From CAYXDO01 sp964463485 (GTDB lineage Bacteria; Myxococcota; Kuafuiibacteriia; Kuafuiibacteriales; Kuafuiibacteriaceae): DNA of 46,012 bases. Under the pieces are notes generated by a model. That model saw only the letters and a list, made by a program, of their open reading frames with translations. It was not told the origin of the DNA and ran no database searches. The stretch is taken from assembly GCA_964463485.1 (NCBI GenBank), contig CAYXDO010000084.1, forward strand, positions 1-46,012, written 5' to 3'. The stretch's first letter is position 1. The number at the start of each line of letters is the position of its first letter. This document shows positions 1 through 9,083 of this stretch, one piece after another. The position numbers were made by a program, and so were the translations under genes.

Positions 1-49
1 CACATCTTCGTGAGCATTCCAAGACTCATGGCCAGGCGGATCTGCGCCC

Positions 50-90
50 AATTCATGTCGTCGTCAGCGGAGAGATTTGCAACTTCGTGG
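50..90 (+). repeat. 41-nt patch resembling the asnB coding sequence
   Basis: By eye, 37 of 41 positions match asnB at 7292-7332, and the same reading frame is kept: it reads VVVSGEICNFV here against VVVNGEIYNFV in the asnB glutaminase domain. Similarity starts and stops abruptly on both sides, and the frame meets a stop soon after. It may be a relic of another class II amidotransferase gene. It overlaps the end of the truncated ATPase on the other strand, so the region looks rearranged. Confidence 0.4.
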
Positions 91-489
91 CCTCCGACGC
101 TTCGCGTGACTCGTGAGTCGTAGGCCGAGCCGAGTGGTCAAACAGGAGGCGAAGGAGGAGTCGGCTCGGACACGTTTCCGGCCTTCGCCGCCCGCGCGCG
201 CGAATTCAGGGGCGGATAGTTGTTCTCGAGCGTGTTCGAGCGCTCGGACGAAGAGACTCTTCCCGTGACCTTGGCCTCCATGAACCAGCAGGACTCGCGC
301 ACTTCGTCGCTCATATACGGTCTCGAAGGCTTCACGAAACGTCTCTGCGAGCACCCGCCAATGCTCTAAGCTCACGCGGTACGAATCGAACCGATCCTCG
401 GCCAGGTACTCCGCGCGTTCTGGGAATAGAAGGAGTTGCTCATACATCGGCGTCCGCGCGGGCTCTCTGGCGGGTTTCCTGCGAGCCAT
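64..489 (-). pseudogene. Truncated P-loop ATPase remnant
   Basis: The ORF of about 141 residues starts at the ATG at 489 (MARRKPAREP). A clear Walker A motif, GGQGHGKS, lies at about residues 71-78 after a hydrophobic strand (ARVLLVH). This is typical of AAA-type ATPases. After about residue 95 the protein turns into low-complexity Arg/Ser-rich sequence and ends, with no Walker B, sensor or arginine finger, so only the N-terminal part of an ATPase remains. The 3' part overlaps, on the other strand, a patch resembling asnB, which suggests recombination or decay. It could instead be a very short ATP-binding protein, but the loss of the Walker B half makes a broken gene more likely. The specific ATPase family is not identified. 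Confidence 0.5.
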
Positions 490-929
490 CGGGGCGATGC
501 TACCATACTGAGTCGCACCGGGGCCTGGACGCTCTCGAGAATCGAGTCCACGCTTGAATCCCTGATGCGGGAGGCGATGGGCGACGCACGGAAAGGTTGA
601 GTTGAGCACGACAGGGCCTGGATTTGTCCCTTTGACCGTGCCCGTGCCTGCCCGTGCCCGACGCGATTCCAATGGAGCACTGCCGAGCCGTGTCTTTGCA
701 GCCGGGCGGTCCAGCGCACCGGGGCTTGATGCCTGTGGCTGTTCTCCTCACCTCACGGCGAACCTCGACGTCCTTCCTCGGGTCGAGCGCCGAAGCGACT
801 CCGTTGCCGATCCTGCGAGCACGAGCATCATTTGAGCCGTGTCTGGTCAACCGGTTCGTCGCCGACGTGGTTCCGATCGCAGCGCGTCGTTCCGCTGGAC
901 AACTTCGAGTTATCTCGTCAGCCTCGCTG
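490..929. other. Intergenic stretch between divergent genes
   Basis: About 440 bp separate the ATPase remnant (minus) from the metallopeptidase-like lipoprotein (plus). A GTGCCCGTGCCTGCCCGTG-type simple repeat lies around 636-660. An ORF continues in frame upstream of 930 but is Arg/Ser/Pro-rich and lacks a signal peptide, so I regard it as non-coding extension. No clear promoter was recognised. Confidence 0.35.
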
Positions 930-2795
930 ATGATGGGCACAGTGTGTCGTTTATGTTGTCGGGGATTGGTTTGGACGCTGCTGAGCATGGCCTGTGGCGA
1001 ACCCAGTCCGCCCGAAATTACGGTCGACGCGTGGTCTCAGGTCGTCGCACGCATCAGCGCCGACGGCGACGTGGACAAGGATACCGCGCTCGTCGCCTTT
1101 GCGCTGGCGATCGGTCCACTGCCTGGAGTGATCGTGCCCGAGGGCGAGCCGGGACTTCCGGCCTCAGGCTCTGGGCCCGTTCGCTGGCTGGTGAGGTACT
1201 GGGACGAGCTCGAGCCCGGGCACCGAGCAGCGGCCGAGGCGTACTTGATCCCGCCCGCACCGCAGGGCCTTGCTTCGACGAGCACCGTCACCGGGCCTGA
1301 CCCGTGGCGCCAGCTGGCCGAGAAAATGGCGGGGCTCGTAGCCGCGAACCTCGGCACCGCCGGGCACCTGCCCATCCGGATCGTGCTCAATGACCATGAG
1401 GTCCAGATCGGCGGACGGGTCGTTCTCGCCTACGCGATCCCGCGCGACTCGAACGGCCAGGTCATCGGCGTCGCGGCGTCCTGCACAATCTTCGTGAATC
1501 CAGGTGGAAAATCCCCGGCACTCGAGGGGGAGCGAGCGATGTTGTTGGGACATGAGACTTTCCACTGCGCGCAGTCTCAGCTGGCCGCGGACCTGGGCGC
1601 TTGGGCTCGCGCGAAGCCTTGGGTGGTGGAAGGTATGGCTCAATGGGTGGGTGACACTCTCGGCTCGCCTACCAAGCTCAACTTCGGTCAGTGGAACAAC
1701 TACCTTTCCCAGCCGGAGGTGCCACTGTTTTCCAGAGAGTACAGCGCGCTCGGGTTCTACGCACACATGGCGGAGTCCGGTCTCTCGGTATGGAAAGCGG
1801 CTTCTTTGATGTCTCCCGTCGCAGCCGACAATCAAAAGGCGCTTCTGGCCGCCGTACCCACCGCGGAGGGCCAGACATTCTTCGACAGTTGGGCCTCCGG
1901 CTTCTTTCGCGAGGCTTCTTTGGGCCCTGCTTGGGACACCGCCGGCCCGAGCATCCCGTCGCGGGAGCAAGTGTTGAAACAACCCGACGCGATCGTGATC
2001 GGCGGGCCCGGCACTCAGGGCTTAGCGGTACCCTCAGCGGCGAACCGGATCTACAAAATCACCGCTTCAGCCGAACTCATCCGCGTCCAGATTACTCAGG
2101 GATTCGGACGGCTCAAGGAAGAGGGAGGCCCCTTCGAGACGACGCGGCTTGGCGACGGAGTGCTTCTGTGTACCCGCGCCGACCACGAGTGCAAATGTCC
2201 AAGCGGCCAGCCGGTGCCAGGCGCGATCCCGGCCTCAGGGAACCTTCGGTTCGGGCTCAGCGGTGCGCGAAGCGGTGGCGCCGCGGTGATCGCGGGGCTC
2301 GACGCCTCCGACCTGGACCTGCTCTGCGCGGCAGATCCGCCGGTCCACAACCTCGAGCTGCACGTACCCTGGAATGCAGATCAGGGTCCGTTCCTCGATC
2401 TTCATAGCTGCACTGGACCGCTCGGGCCGTGGATCGGCGAAGCGCATTGGGCGTCGGCGACCAGCCTGATCGAATTCGATAGTGAGCTCGACGTGCGTTT
2501 CGAGCTCGACGCCACGACGAAAAGAGGTAGGTTCGAAGGTCAAGTCACCCAGCCTGACGTCCAGACGGCGACAGGTCCCGCGACCGTGACTTGGACTCTG
2601 CGCTTCGACGCCACTCTCGCTGACGCGGACTCAGGCAAGCCAGCCGGGCTCGTAATCACGGGAACCGAAGACGTGAGCCTCGATACCCATGACGGCATTC
2701 ATCCGCCCAGCGTGCTGAAGGATGTGTCTCTCGATCCCGTATTCCTCGGAAGGGTGTGGCCCTTCGAAGACACGCTCCAGGCTATCTGCAACTGA
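930..2795 (+). CDS. Secreted HExxH (gluzincin-like) metallopeptidase lipoprotein
   Basis: The protein has 621 residues if it starts at the ATG at 930; the next codon is also ATG. That start gives a short signal peptide with a lipobox-like SMAC, Cys at about residue 22. The upstream in-frame extension has no signal sequence. The putative zinc site is HETFH at residues 208-212, followed 22 residues later by a glutamate in WVVEGMAQW (E234). This HExxH plus E-G-x-A-x-W pattern is typical of gluzincin or peptidase-MA-like enzymes, so zinc binding and proteolysis are likely but unproven. The C-terminal third is rich in beta strands and holds several cysteines, suggesting a secreted accessory domain. 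It appears to be monocistronic. The substrate cannot be predicted. Confidence 0.7.
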   Translation: MMGTVCRLCCRGLVWTLLSMACGEPSPPEITVDAWSQVVARISADGDVDKDTALVAFALAIGPLPGVIVPEGEPGLPASGSGPVRWLVRYWDELEPGHRAAAEAYLIPPAPQGLASTSTVTGPDPWRQLAEKMAGLVAANLGTAGHLPIRIVLNDHEVQIGGRVVLAYAIPRDSNGQVIGVAASCTIFVNPGGKSPALEGERAMLLGHETFHCAQSQLAADLGAWARAKPWVVEGMAQWVGDTLGSPTKLNFGQWNNYLSQPEVPLFSREYSALGFYAHMAESGLSVWKAASLMSPVAADNQKALLAAVPTAEGQTFFDSWASGFFREASLGPAWDTAGPSIPSREQVLKQPDAIVIGGPGTQGLAVPSAANRIYKITASAELIRVQITQGFGRLKEEGGPFETTRLGDGVLLCTRADHECKCPSGQPVPGAIPASGNLRFGLSGARSGGAAVIAGLDASDLDLLCAADPPVHNLELHVPWNADQGPFLDLHSCTGPLGPWIGEAHWASATSLIEFDSELDVRFELDATTKRGRFEGQVTQPDVQTATGPATVTWTLRFDATLADADSGKPAGLVITGTEDVSLDTHDGIHPPSVLKDVSLDPVFLGRVWPFEDTLQAICN

Positions 2796-2981
2796 GGGCC
2801 TCGAGGCCGACGCACGAGGCCGTTGACGGCGGCCATGGCTTTGTTTTCGAGCTCGCCAAGGGTCGCGCTGGAGGGTGACTTAGGGTGACTTTGGTGGGTC
2901 GCCGGTCCTTTCGAGGAGCGACCTTGGATTGGGGACCGCAGGGTGCTTTCATCTGCGCTCTCGTTCTGGTAATTCTCGGCG

Positions 2982-5900
2982 GTGCGGCTGCGTCCGATCC
3001 GCGCTCGCTCGCTCGAGCACACATTGGCCGCCGAGGCTCCGCAAGAGCCTCGGTCGTCGGCGCGCCCGGTCGATTCGTGCGAGGTCGCTCGAGAATCGAA
3101 GCGCCCTGCGGAGCCCGTCTCGGAAGCGCTTCGTGGCGACTCGTCGCTCCGTAGGGCCCGACTGCTCGCGAGCACGGTGCCTGGCACCTGGGAGTTGCTC
3201 GAGCCCTTCGTCCAGGCTCGAGTCGGCGCGGGGGTCGAAGTGGGCTCGATCCTCGGGCCGCGGCCGGCCAGCACGCCCCCGAGCGTGCATCGCCCCGGCC
3301 TCGGCCCGCTCGAGATCGGGGGGGCGAGGGCGCTCGCGCCCACGTGGCTCGTGCGCGCGACCCGGGGTGACGACAGCGGACACGCCTCGCTGGTTCGCGC
3401 CCGTCCAGTTCTGCGCCCCGAGATCGCCAAGGCTTTGATCGAGAAGCTCGGCGTGCTCACTTCGAGAGGTGCTTCGGATACGGAGCGCAAGGCCGCGCTG
3501 GCGGCGCTCCTCGAAGTTCCGTCTCACCTCGAGGACAACGAATCCATTTTCCCCGAGTTTCTCAGGTTGATTTTGGCGAAGCGAGACGAGCTCGTCTGCG
3601 TGCCCCTCGACGAACAGGACTCCGGGCTCGTCGCAAGCCTCGCCAAGCATTTCGGCTCCGACGAAGCCGCGGTGCTCCTCGGGCTCGTGGCGACGCTCCC
3701 TCCGCAGGAGCTCGACGTCTCGAGCCAAGGGCTCCGTTCGATGACGTATTCGAAGGACCCATCGGCCTACGCGCGGGCTGGGCTTTTCGACTCGTTTCGC
3801 CTGGTCGCCGAGGCTTTCTCGAAGGCGTCTCGGTCAGAGCTCGAATATCTGTGTCGCGATCTGTTGTCGTCCTGGGAGATGCCCGGTCCACACGACCCAC
3901 TGATCAAGTGGACGGGAACTCTTTACTCCCGCGCACTCATGACTCTCCATCGCGGTCCTACCCAGAATTGGCTCGAGGACTCGATCGCGGAGAAGAGCGC
4001 GACCAAGTGTTGCCCGCTCTTCGAATACGCGCTGGTAGCCGAACCCGAAAAGCGGCTCTCCATTCTCGAGACCATCAGCCAGGCGGACTTCGAGCTCGCG
4101 GAAAAGTACCTTGCGGCCGTGCCTCTCGACGCGTGGACCAAGCTGAGCGGCGTCTTGGCAAAAGACGTCACGCGCGCCGTTCACTCGCTCGAAATGACGA
4201 CGGACCCGACCAGGCGAGCCGAGATCGCCGACGGCATTCGACGCACGATGGAGGCGGCGTCGGAGTGGACCGACGCACGCGACCTGCTGACAGCGGCGCT
4301 GCGTGCGGACTCGACCGCTTCTCCGCCCGCTCGCTCACAGACGCCGCTCACGATTCGCGCGGCTGGCGCGTCGCCGAGGACGAACGCGAAGCCTGCCGAA
4401 GCTGCGAGACTCTCCCGGGCCGACTTCGTCGTCGATCCGACGAGGATTTCGAAAAAATCTAGCACGCCACCCGTTCAAGCCGGCTTGTTTCTTCGCTTCC
4501 TCTACTCGGACGCGGCGTGGCCGTACATGCAGGCCCTCCGCGCACGGCTCGAGGCGGCAGGCGTACCCTTCTCGCGGGAAGCCGCGGAAAAAACAGGCTA
4601 TTTGCCGGTTCCTCACGACCCCACCCTGAGCCGGCTCGCTCGGCACCTCTATGAGTACGTCGGAGACCCCGAGGAATTTGCATTCGCGCTCGCGGCGGCG
4701 ATCGTCCACATGGCTCCCAGCACGTCGAATTGGGACGAACACGTCGTACACACGGACCAAGGGGACCTATTCAGCCGACTCGCTAGCCTGGCCGCGACTT
4801 CCAACCCAGGCTCTCCAAGACCTAGGTTGCGACATCGATATCTCTCGTCGTCGAACGCGCGGGGCGCCGGAGAAGCCGACAAGATCGTCGCGCGGATGCG
4901 CGTCCTCGCAAACCTCGTCCAAAGCCTCGAGAAGTCCAAGCCACTGGACGGCATGAGGATGGTGGCGGTCCAGCACCTCTTCCCATCCACCAGGGGCCTC
5001 GTGAACGGCCTCGCGGCCTTGGGAATCGACTCGAAAACCTCCAAAGTGCTCGGTAAGCCGTACAGTACCGACCCCGAGACGTTTGCCGGGCTGCTCAAGG
5101 ATCATTTCAACCTGAGCCAGCTCGGGGTCTTGGCCGAGCACGGCGGATCGGAGTGGGCACGACGCAAGCTCTATCGAATGGTCGCGCCAGAGCTCCGGGA
5201 CAGACTCGCAAAAATCCCCGCGAACGAAGTCCCTGCCGCGCTTGAGCTCGCCGAGACGATCGCGAGCATGCCCAAACTTCAGCCCGGCGAGCGAGACTTG
5301 TTGCTCCTCGACGAAGGTGGAAAGCTCGTGAAGGCGCTGCACCGCTACTTTCCGGAGCACGTTGATCGCGTCGTGGCCCTCGAGCAGACGGAGAACGGAA
5401 TTCAAACACTCCAAGCGATGAGAGAAGCCGGAACGGAGATCCGCTGCCCCGTCGTCAACATGGCCCAGAGTGTCGCGAAAAAAACGTTCGAATCGCCGAT
5501 GATCGGCGAGAGTGTCGTGACATCGATCGAGGCCTCTCTCCGAAGTCTCTCTTCAGACTCTCCGATCGCCCTTCCCGACAGGGCCGCGATCATCGGGTTC
5601 GGCGCCGTAGGTCGAGCCACCGCGCACGCGCTGACCCGACGAGGGATCGATCCGGCGCGAATCTGGGTTTACGACACCGATCCGTCGAAGCGCGCCGAAG
5701 CCGAGAAGGCCGGATTTTCCGTGGGGAGTCGCGACGAGGTGCTTGCGCAGGGGGCGCTGCTCGTCTCTTGCACGGGTCACACGACACTCACACCAGATGA
5801 GTACGAGAAGCTCCCCAACCGTGCGATCATGGCGAACGCGGCTTCCGGAAATCACGAGCTCGGAGCCGACAAGCTGCCCTCGTGCCACGAAGCTCTGACG

Positions 5901-6278
5901 CCCGATCCTTTGGAATCGAAGGACTCCGCGGGCTTCCGCAGGTCGAAATTCGGGGGCACCGAGATCGCGCTCGGAGACTTGGCGGCAGCAGACGAGATGT
6001 TCCATCGCGTATTGCGAGGGCCGTCGAGCGAGCGGTTGCTGCTTCGATCCGGGTATGTCGTCAACATGACCGACGACATTCCTCCCGAGTACGCGCAACT
6101 GATCCGATCGCTCTTGCTCGCGGGGTGTGCACAGGCGGCGCAATCGGTCGAGCCTGGGCTCATCGAGCTCGATCGGGTGGCGCAGGAGACGATCGTGTCC
6201 AAGGTCGAGGCAGACCTGAAACGTCAGGGACTCGGAGGGCTTCTCGTACCCCGATTCGGGCAGGTTCGAGTAGACTGA
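2982..6278 (+). CDS. Large protein with C-terminal SAH-hydrolase-like NAD-binding domain
   Basis: An in-frame stop at 2970-2972 makes the GTG at 2982 the earliest start (1098 residues). The first 60 residues are Arg-rich, and a later start such as the GTG at 3177 is possible. The first 800 residues or so are mostly helical and not recognised. From about residue 825 the sequence resembles the cofactor half of S-adenosylhomocysteine hydrolase: an NMAQSVAKKTFES segment and a GESVVTSI stretch precede the Rossmann loop GFGAVG (residues 872-877). Then come an acidic strand end (VYDTD) and a segment with the SCTGHTTL and NAASGNHEL motifs, typical of that family. The usual N-terminal substrate domain of the hydrolase is not evident, so it may be an NAD-dependent paralogue or a sensor rather than the enzyme. 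Spacing to the neighbours does not suggest an operon. Confidence 0.65.
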   Translation: MRLRPIRARSLEHTLAAEAPQEPRSSARPVDSCEVARESKRPAEPVSEALRGDSSLRRARLLASTVPGTWELLEPFVQARVGAGVEVGSILGPRPASTPPSVHRPGLGPLEIGGARALAPTWLVRATRGDDSGHASLVRARPVLRPEIAKALIEKLGVLTSRGASDTERKAALAALLEVPSHLEDNESIFPEFLRLILAKRDELVCVPLDEQDSGLVASLAKHFGSDEAAVLLGLVATLPPQELDVSSQGLRSMTYSKDPSAYARAGLFDSFRLVAEAFSKASRSELEYLCRDLLSSWEMPGPHDPLIKWTGTLYSRALMTLHRGPTQNWLEDSIAEKSATKCCPLFEYALVAEPEKRLSILETISQADFELAEKYLAAVPLDAWTKLSGVLAKDVTRAVHSLEMTTDPTRRAEIADGIRRTMEAASEWTDARDLLTAALRADSTASPPARSQTPLTIRAAGASPRTNAKPAEAARLSRADFVVDPTRISKKSSTPPVQAGLFLRFLYSDAAWPYMQALRARLEAAGVPFSREAAEKTGYLPVPHDPTLSRLARHLYEYVGDPEEFAFALAAAIVHMAPSTSNWDEHVVHTDQGDLFSRLASLAATSNPGSPRPRLRHRYLSSSNARGAGEADKIVARMRVLANLVQSLEKSKPLDGMRMVAVQHLFPSTRGLVNGLAALGIDSKTSKVLGKPYSTDPETFAGLLKDHFNLSQLGVLAEHGGSEWARRKLYRMVAPELRDRLAKIPANEVPAALELAETIASMPKLQPGERDLLLLDEGGKLVKALHRYFPEHVDRVVALEQTENGIQTLQAMREAGTEIRCPVVNMAQSVAKKTFESPMIGESVVTSIEASLRSLSSDSPIALPDRAAIIGFGAVGRATAHALTRRGIDPARIWVYDTDPSKRAEAEKAGFSVGSRDEVLAQGALLVSCTGHTTLTPDEYEKLPNRAIMANAASGNHELGADKLPSCHEALTPDPLESKDSAGFRRSKFGGTEIALGDLAAADEMFHRVLRGPSSERLLLRSGYVVNMTDDIPPEYAQLIRSLLLAGCAQAAQSVEPGLIELDRVAQETIVSKVEADLKRQGLGGLLVPRFGQVRVD

Positions 6279-6285
6279 GCTGAGC

Positions 6286-6584
6286 TCACGGGTCGATCAA
6301 CGCGACGGTCCTTTCGCGACCGAGATAGCACTCGGGATCGAGCAGGGGTCTCAGTGCCTTGAGGGCTCTCCACTGGGCAGCGGTGATCAGCGGACTCACG
6401 GCCCCGCCCATCCGGGCCTTCCCCCCCCCGCCGAAATCTCGAGGTCCACTTCTGCGATGAGCGCCCAGTAGGCGCGCTCTCGTGGAGTGATCCTAGATCC
6501 TTTCCGTCTCAAGAAGTCTGCGAGCTCCGCGCGGGAGTATGTCTGGCGGAGCCAGCGCATCGCCGCCCAACTGCCGCGATTCAT
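6286..6584 (-). pseudogene. Small unknown gene split by a G9 tract
   Basis: From the ATG at 6584 the frame reads MNRGSWAAMRWLRQTYSR and runs through ITPRERAYWALIAEVDLEIS to a run of nine G (C9 on the plus strand, 6421-6429), then hits a stop at about 6396. Adding one base to the tract would continue the frame as KARMGGAVSPLITAAQWRAL and on to ERTVALIDP and a stop at 6286-6288. Both halves look like real protein, so the gene is either frameshifted, phase-variable, or affected by a homopolymer sequencing error. The restored product would be about 99 residues. No family was recognised. A short protein-like stretch in another frame just upstream (6493-6675) may mean that the gene was once longer. 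Confidence 0.5.
6421..6429. repeat. C9/G9 homopolymer tract inside a coding sequence
   Basis: Nine consecutive C on the plus strand sit inside the minus-strand gene 6286-6584. One extra base would join the two halves of the gene in frame. Confidence 0.9.
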
Positions 6585-6779
6585 GACGCTCAAAGATGTA
6601 GTCGGCGTGTCGATACGAGTCGACGCTGCTGGGCTCGACGTCGCACAACAAACGAGCGACGACTTCTGGGACCACGACAACGTTCTATCATCGGAGGCAC
6701 GGGTCCCCGCAAGTGAGTGATCAGCGGAGAAGTCGCCCAGCCCAGCCAACTATCCAGCTTGCTTAGTACACGTCCGTGG

Positions 6780-6917
6780 AAGTTCGTGACCACGCTGAAA
6801 CCACAGAGGACGCGGAGAGAAGACACAGAGGACACAGAGAAGTGCTCATTCCATCATCTGTGTGCTCTGTGGGCTTCGGCTCTGTGCTCTCTGTGGTTTC
6901 TCCCGTGGTCACGAATT
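6780..6917. repeat. Imperfect inverted repeat (foldback element)
   Basis: The left arm (6781-6845) contains TTCGTGACCACG, then AAACCACAGAGGA and further CACAGAG-type units. The right arm (6852-6917) carries the reverse complement, ending CTCTGTGGTTTC then CGTGGTCACGAA. The two arms can pair over about 60 nt with a very short loop. It sits between the frameshifted gene and asnB and is less GC-rich than its surroundings. ACCACAGAG-type foldbacks are familiar as dispersed non-coding repeats. There is no ORF inside it. Confidence 0.75.
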
Positions 6918-7082
6918 TGCGGGGACCTGTACTTACCTATAGCTAAGCGGCTGCCCGCCGGGAGTGATGAGCTTGCGCTGCTCGAGATGAACAAAGCGCG
7001 TTCAGCGGGGTCTGGGGCCCGGGGCGTAACCAGGCTCGACTTGGCTCTTGCCGTCGTTCGCGACTTTGTCCACGCTCCTTCC

Positions 7083-9083
7083 GTGTGCGGCCTCGCAGGT
7101 CTCTCGGTCCCTCCTGGGGCTCCCATTCCGGCTGGAATTCTCCGGGCGATGACCAACTCCCTCCGGGACCGCGGCCCGGACGATGAAGGCTACTACGTCG
7201 ACGCCCAAGGGGGCGTAGGGCTGGGGCATCGACGACTCTCGATCATCGATTTGACCGGCGGGCATCAGCCGCTCTCGAGCCCCGACGGCAGAATTCAGGT
7301 CGTCGTCAACGGGGAGATTTACAACTTCGTGGAGCTCCGCCGCGAGCTCGAGGCCAAAGGCCACGTCTTCAGGACGCGGAGTGACTGTGAGGTCGTGGTC
7401 TTTGGGTATCTCGAGTGGGGGCGCGAGGTGCTGAGTCGTCTCGAGGGCATGTTTGCGATCGCACTTTGGGACCAGCGCGATCGGCGCCTGCTGTTGGCGC
7501 GCGACAGGATGGGCAAGAAGCCCCTGTTCTATGCGCGAGTAGGGGATCGTCGAGATACTTTGATCTTCGGGTCGGAGCTCAAGGCGCTCCTTGCCCATCC
7601 TTTGGTCGATCGGACGGTGGGTCCGTCTCGGCTGGCTGACTACTTGGTCTACGAGTGTCTTCCTGAGGACGAGTCGATCCTGCTCGGTGTCAACAAGCTC
7701 CTTCCTGGTCACGGGCTCGCGTGGCGTCCGAGCGGAGTTGAGTGCGACATTTTTCCTTTTTGGCGGCTCGACTTCGAGGCTCCCGCGAGCACTCCGGACA
7801 TCACCGGCTGGAGTGAGCAGGAGCTGGCGGAGCGGCTTCGCCAGCAGATCCTGGAAGCCACCAAGGCGCGGCTGGTGTCGGACGTGCCGCTCGGTGTCTT
7901 TTTGTCCGGAGGGATCGACTCGTCCGTGGTGACCGCGGCGATGGCGAAGCTGGTGCCGCCCAAGGAAATTCAGACTTTTTCGATCACATTCGAGGACCCC
8001 TCGTTCGACGAGGGCGCCCACGCGCGGAGAGTTGCCGCTCATCTCGGCACGACTCATCACGAGGAGCGGTTGGCGCCGAGCGCATTGACCGACGTGCTCC
8101 CGAAGATCTTCGACTTCCTGTGCGAGCCGCTCGGGGACGCCTCCATCGTCCCGACGTACTTACTCTCGAAGTTCGTTCGGCAGCACGTGAAGGTGGCGCT
8201 GGGCGGGGACGGCGGTGACGAGCTCTTTTTGGGGTACCCGACGTTCCAGGCCGATTTGGTCGCGCGCGTGCTCGATGGGTTTCTTTCGAAGGGCGCCGAG
8301 AGGAGGCTGAGCCGAGCGCTCGGGCGCGCTGCTTCGATGATTCCCGTCTCTCGGAAGAACTTTTCCTTCGATTTCAAGGTGAAGCGTTTTGCGCTCGGGC
8401 TCGGGCAGACGCCGGCCCGAAGGCACCAAGCGTGGATGGGTTCGTTCACTCCCGAACAGCTCCGCGGGGTGTTTGCCGAGAGTTACCTTTCTGGCGCTTT
8501 GGCCCACGATCCTTACGAGCTGATCGACCGGCTCGAGAGGCGTTCGCGGCCGCGCGACCACTTCGACTCGCTGGTGGATCAATATTTGCGGCTCTATCTC
8601 ACCGCCTGTGTATTGGTGAAGGTCGACCGGGCCTCGATGGCGTCGAGCCTCGAGGTGAGGGCGCCGCTGCTCGACACTCGGGTCGTCGAGCTGGCCGCCC
8701 GGATCCCTGGGAGGCTCAAACAAAAGCGCTTCACGACGAAGTACATCTTGAAGCAGGCCGCTCGCGCCTGGCTTCCTCCGGAGATCGTGGACCGACCGAA
8801 GAAGGGGTTCGGGATGCCGGTAGCGGAATGGCTACGCGGACCGCTGCGACCGCTGGTCTTCGACAGCTTTGGAGCTTCGCGGCTGAGAAGGGATGGGTAC
8901 TTCGATCCAAGCGCCATCGCCAAGCTGATCGACGAGCACGATCGAGGCGTGGCCGATCACCGAAAGCCGCTGTGGACCTTGTTGGTATTTCAGTCGTGGC
9001 TCGAGCGCTTCGGACCGGGCGCACCTCGCGCGGTCTTGGACGACTCACCGCTCCCGACTTCGCAGCCTGCGCTCGTTTCGTGA
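7083..9083 (+). CDS. asnB: Glutamine-hydrolysing asparagine synthase-type amidotransferase
   Basis: The start is the GTG at 7083, chosen because it places Cys at position 2 (MCGLAGLS), the processed nucleophile of class II glutamine amidotransferases. The longer upstream ORF runs through repeat DNA. The protein has 666 residues, longer than E. coli AsnB but normal for the AsnB/WbpS-like subgroup found in polysaccharide loci. The glutaminase domain (about 1-220) shows RGPDDEG, HRRLSIIDL and VVNGEIYNF. The synthetase domain carries the pyrophosphate loop SGGIDSS (275-281) and GGDGGDELF. It would transfer glutamine ammonia to an aspartyl or sugar-acid carboxyl group through an adenylate. The stop overlaps the next gene by 4 nt, and a GT-C glycosyltransferase follows, so a role in modifying an envelope glycan or glycoprotein is more likely than free asparagine synthesis. 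Confidence 0.92.
   Translation: MCGLAGLSVPPGAPIPAGILRAMTNSLRDRGPDDEGYYVDAQGGVGLGHRRLSIIDLTGGHQPLSSPDGRIQVVVNGEIYNFVELRRELEAKGHVFRTRSDCEVVVFGYLEWGREVLSRLEGMFAIALWDQRDRRLLLARDRMGKKPLFYARVGDRRDTLIFGSELKALLAHPLVDRTVGPSRLADYLVYECLPEDESILLGVNKLLPGHGLAWRPSGVECDIFPFWRLDFEAPASTPDITGWSEQELAERLRQQILEATKARLVSDVPLGVFLSGGIDSSVVTAAMAKLVPPKEIQTFSITFEDPSFDEGAHARRVAAHLGTTHHEERLAPSALTDVLPKIFDFLCEPLGDASIVPTYLLSKFVRQHVKVALGGDGGDELFLGYPTFQADLVARVLDGFLSKGAERRLSRALGRAASMIPVSRKNFSFDFKVKRFALGLGQTPARRHQAWMGSFTPEQLRGVFAESYLSGALAHDPYELIDRLERRSRPRDHFDSLVDQYLRLYLTACVLVKVDRASMASSLEVRAPLLDTRVVELAARIPGRLKQKRFTTKYILKQAARAWLPPEIVDRPKKGFGMPVAEWLRGPLRPLVFDSFGASRLRRDGYFDPSAIAKLIDEHDRGVADHRKPLWTLLVFQSWLERFGPGAPRAVLDDSPLPTSQPALVS

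Noticed and set aside
2885..3154. Small plus-strand ORF with a hydrophobic stretch (GAFICALVLVILGGAAASDP)
   Set aside because: It looks like a signal peptide, but the frame soon turns Arg-rich and stops; the large gene begins in another frame. A frameshift near 2980 that would join them cannot be excluded.
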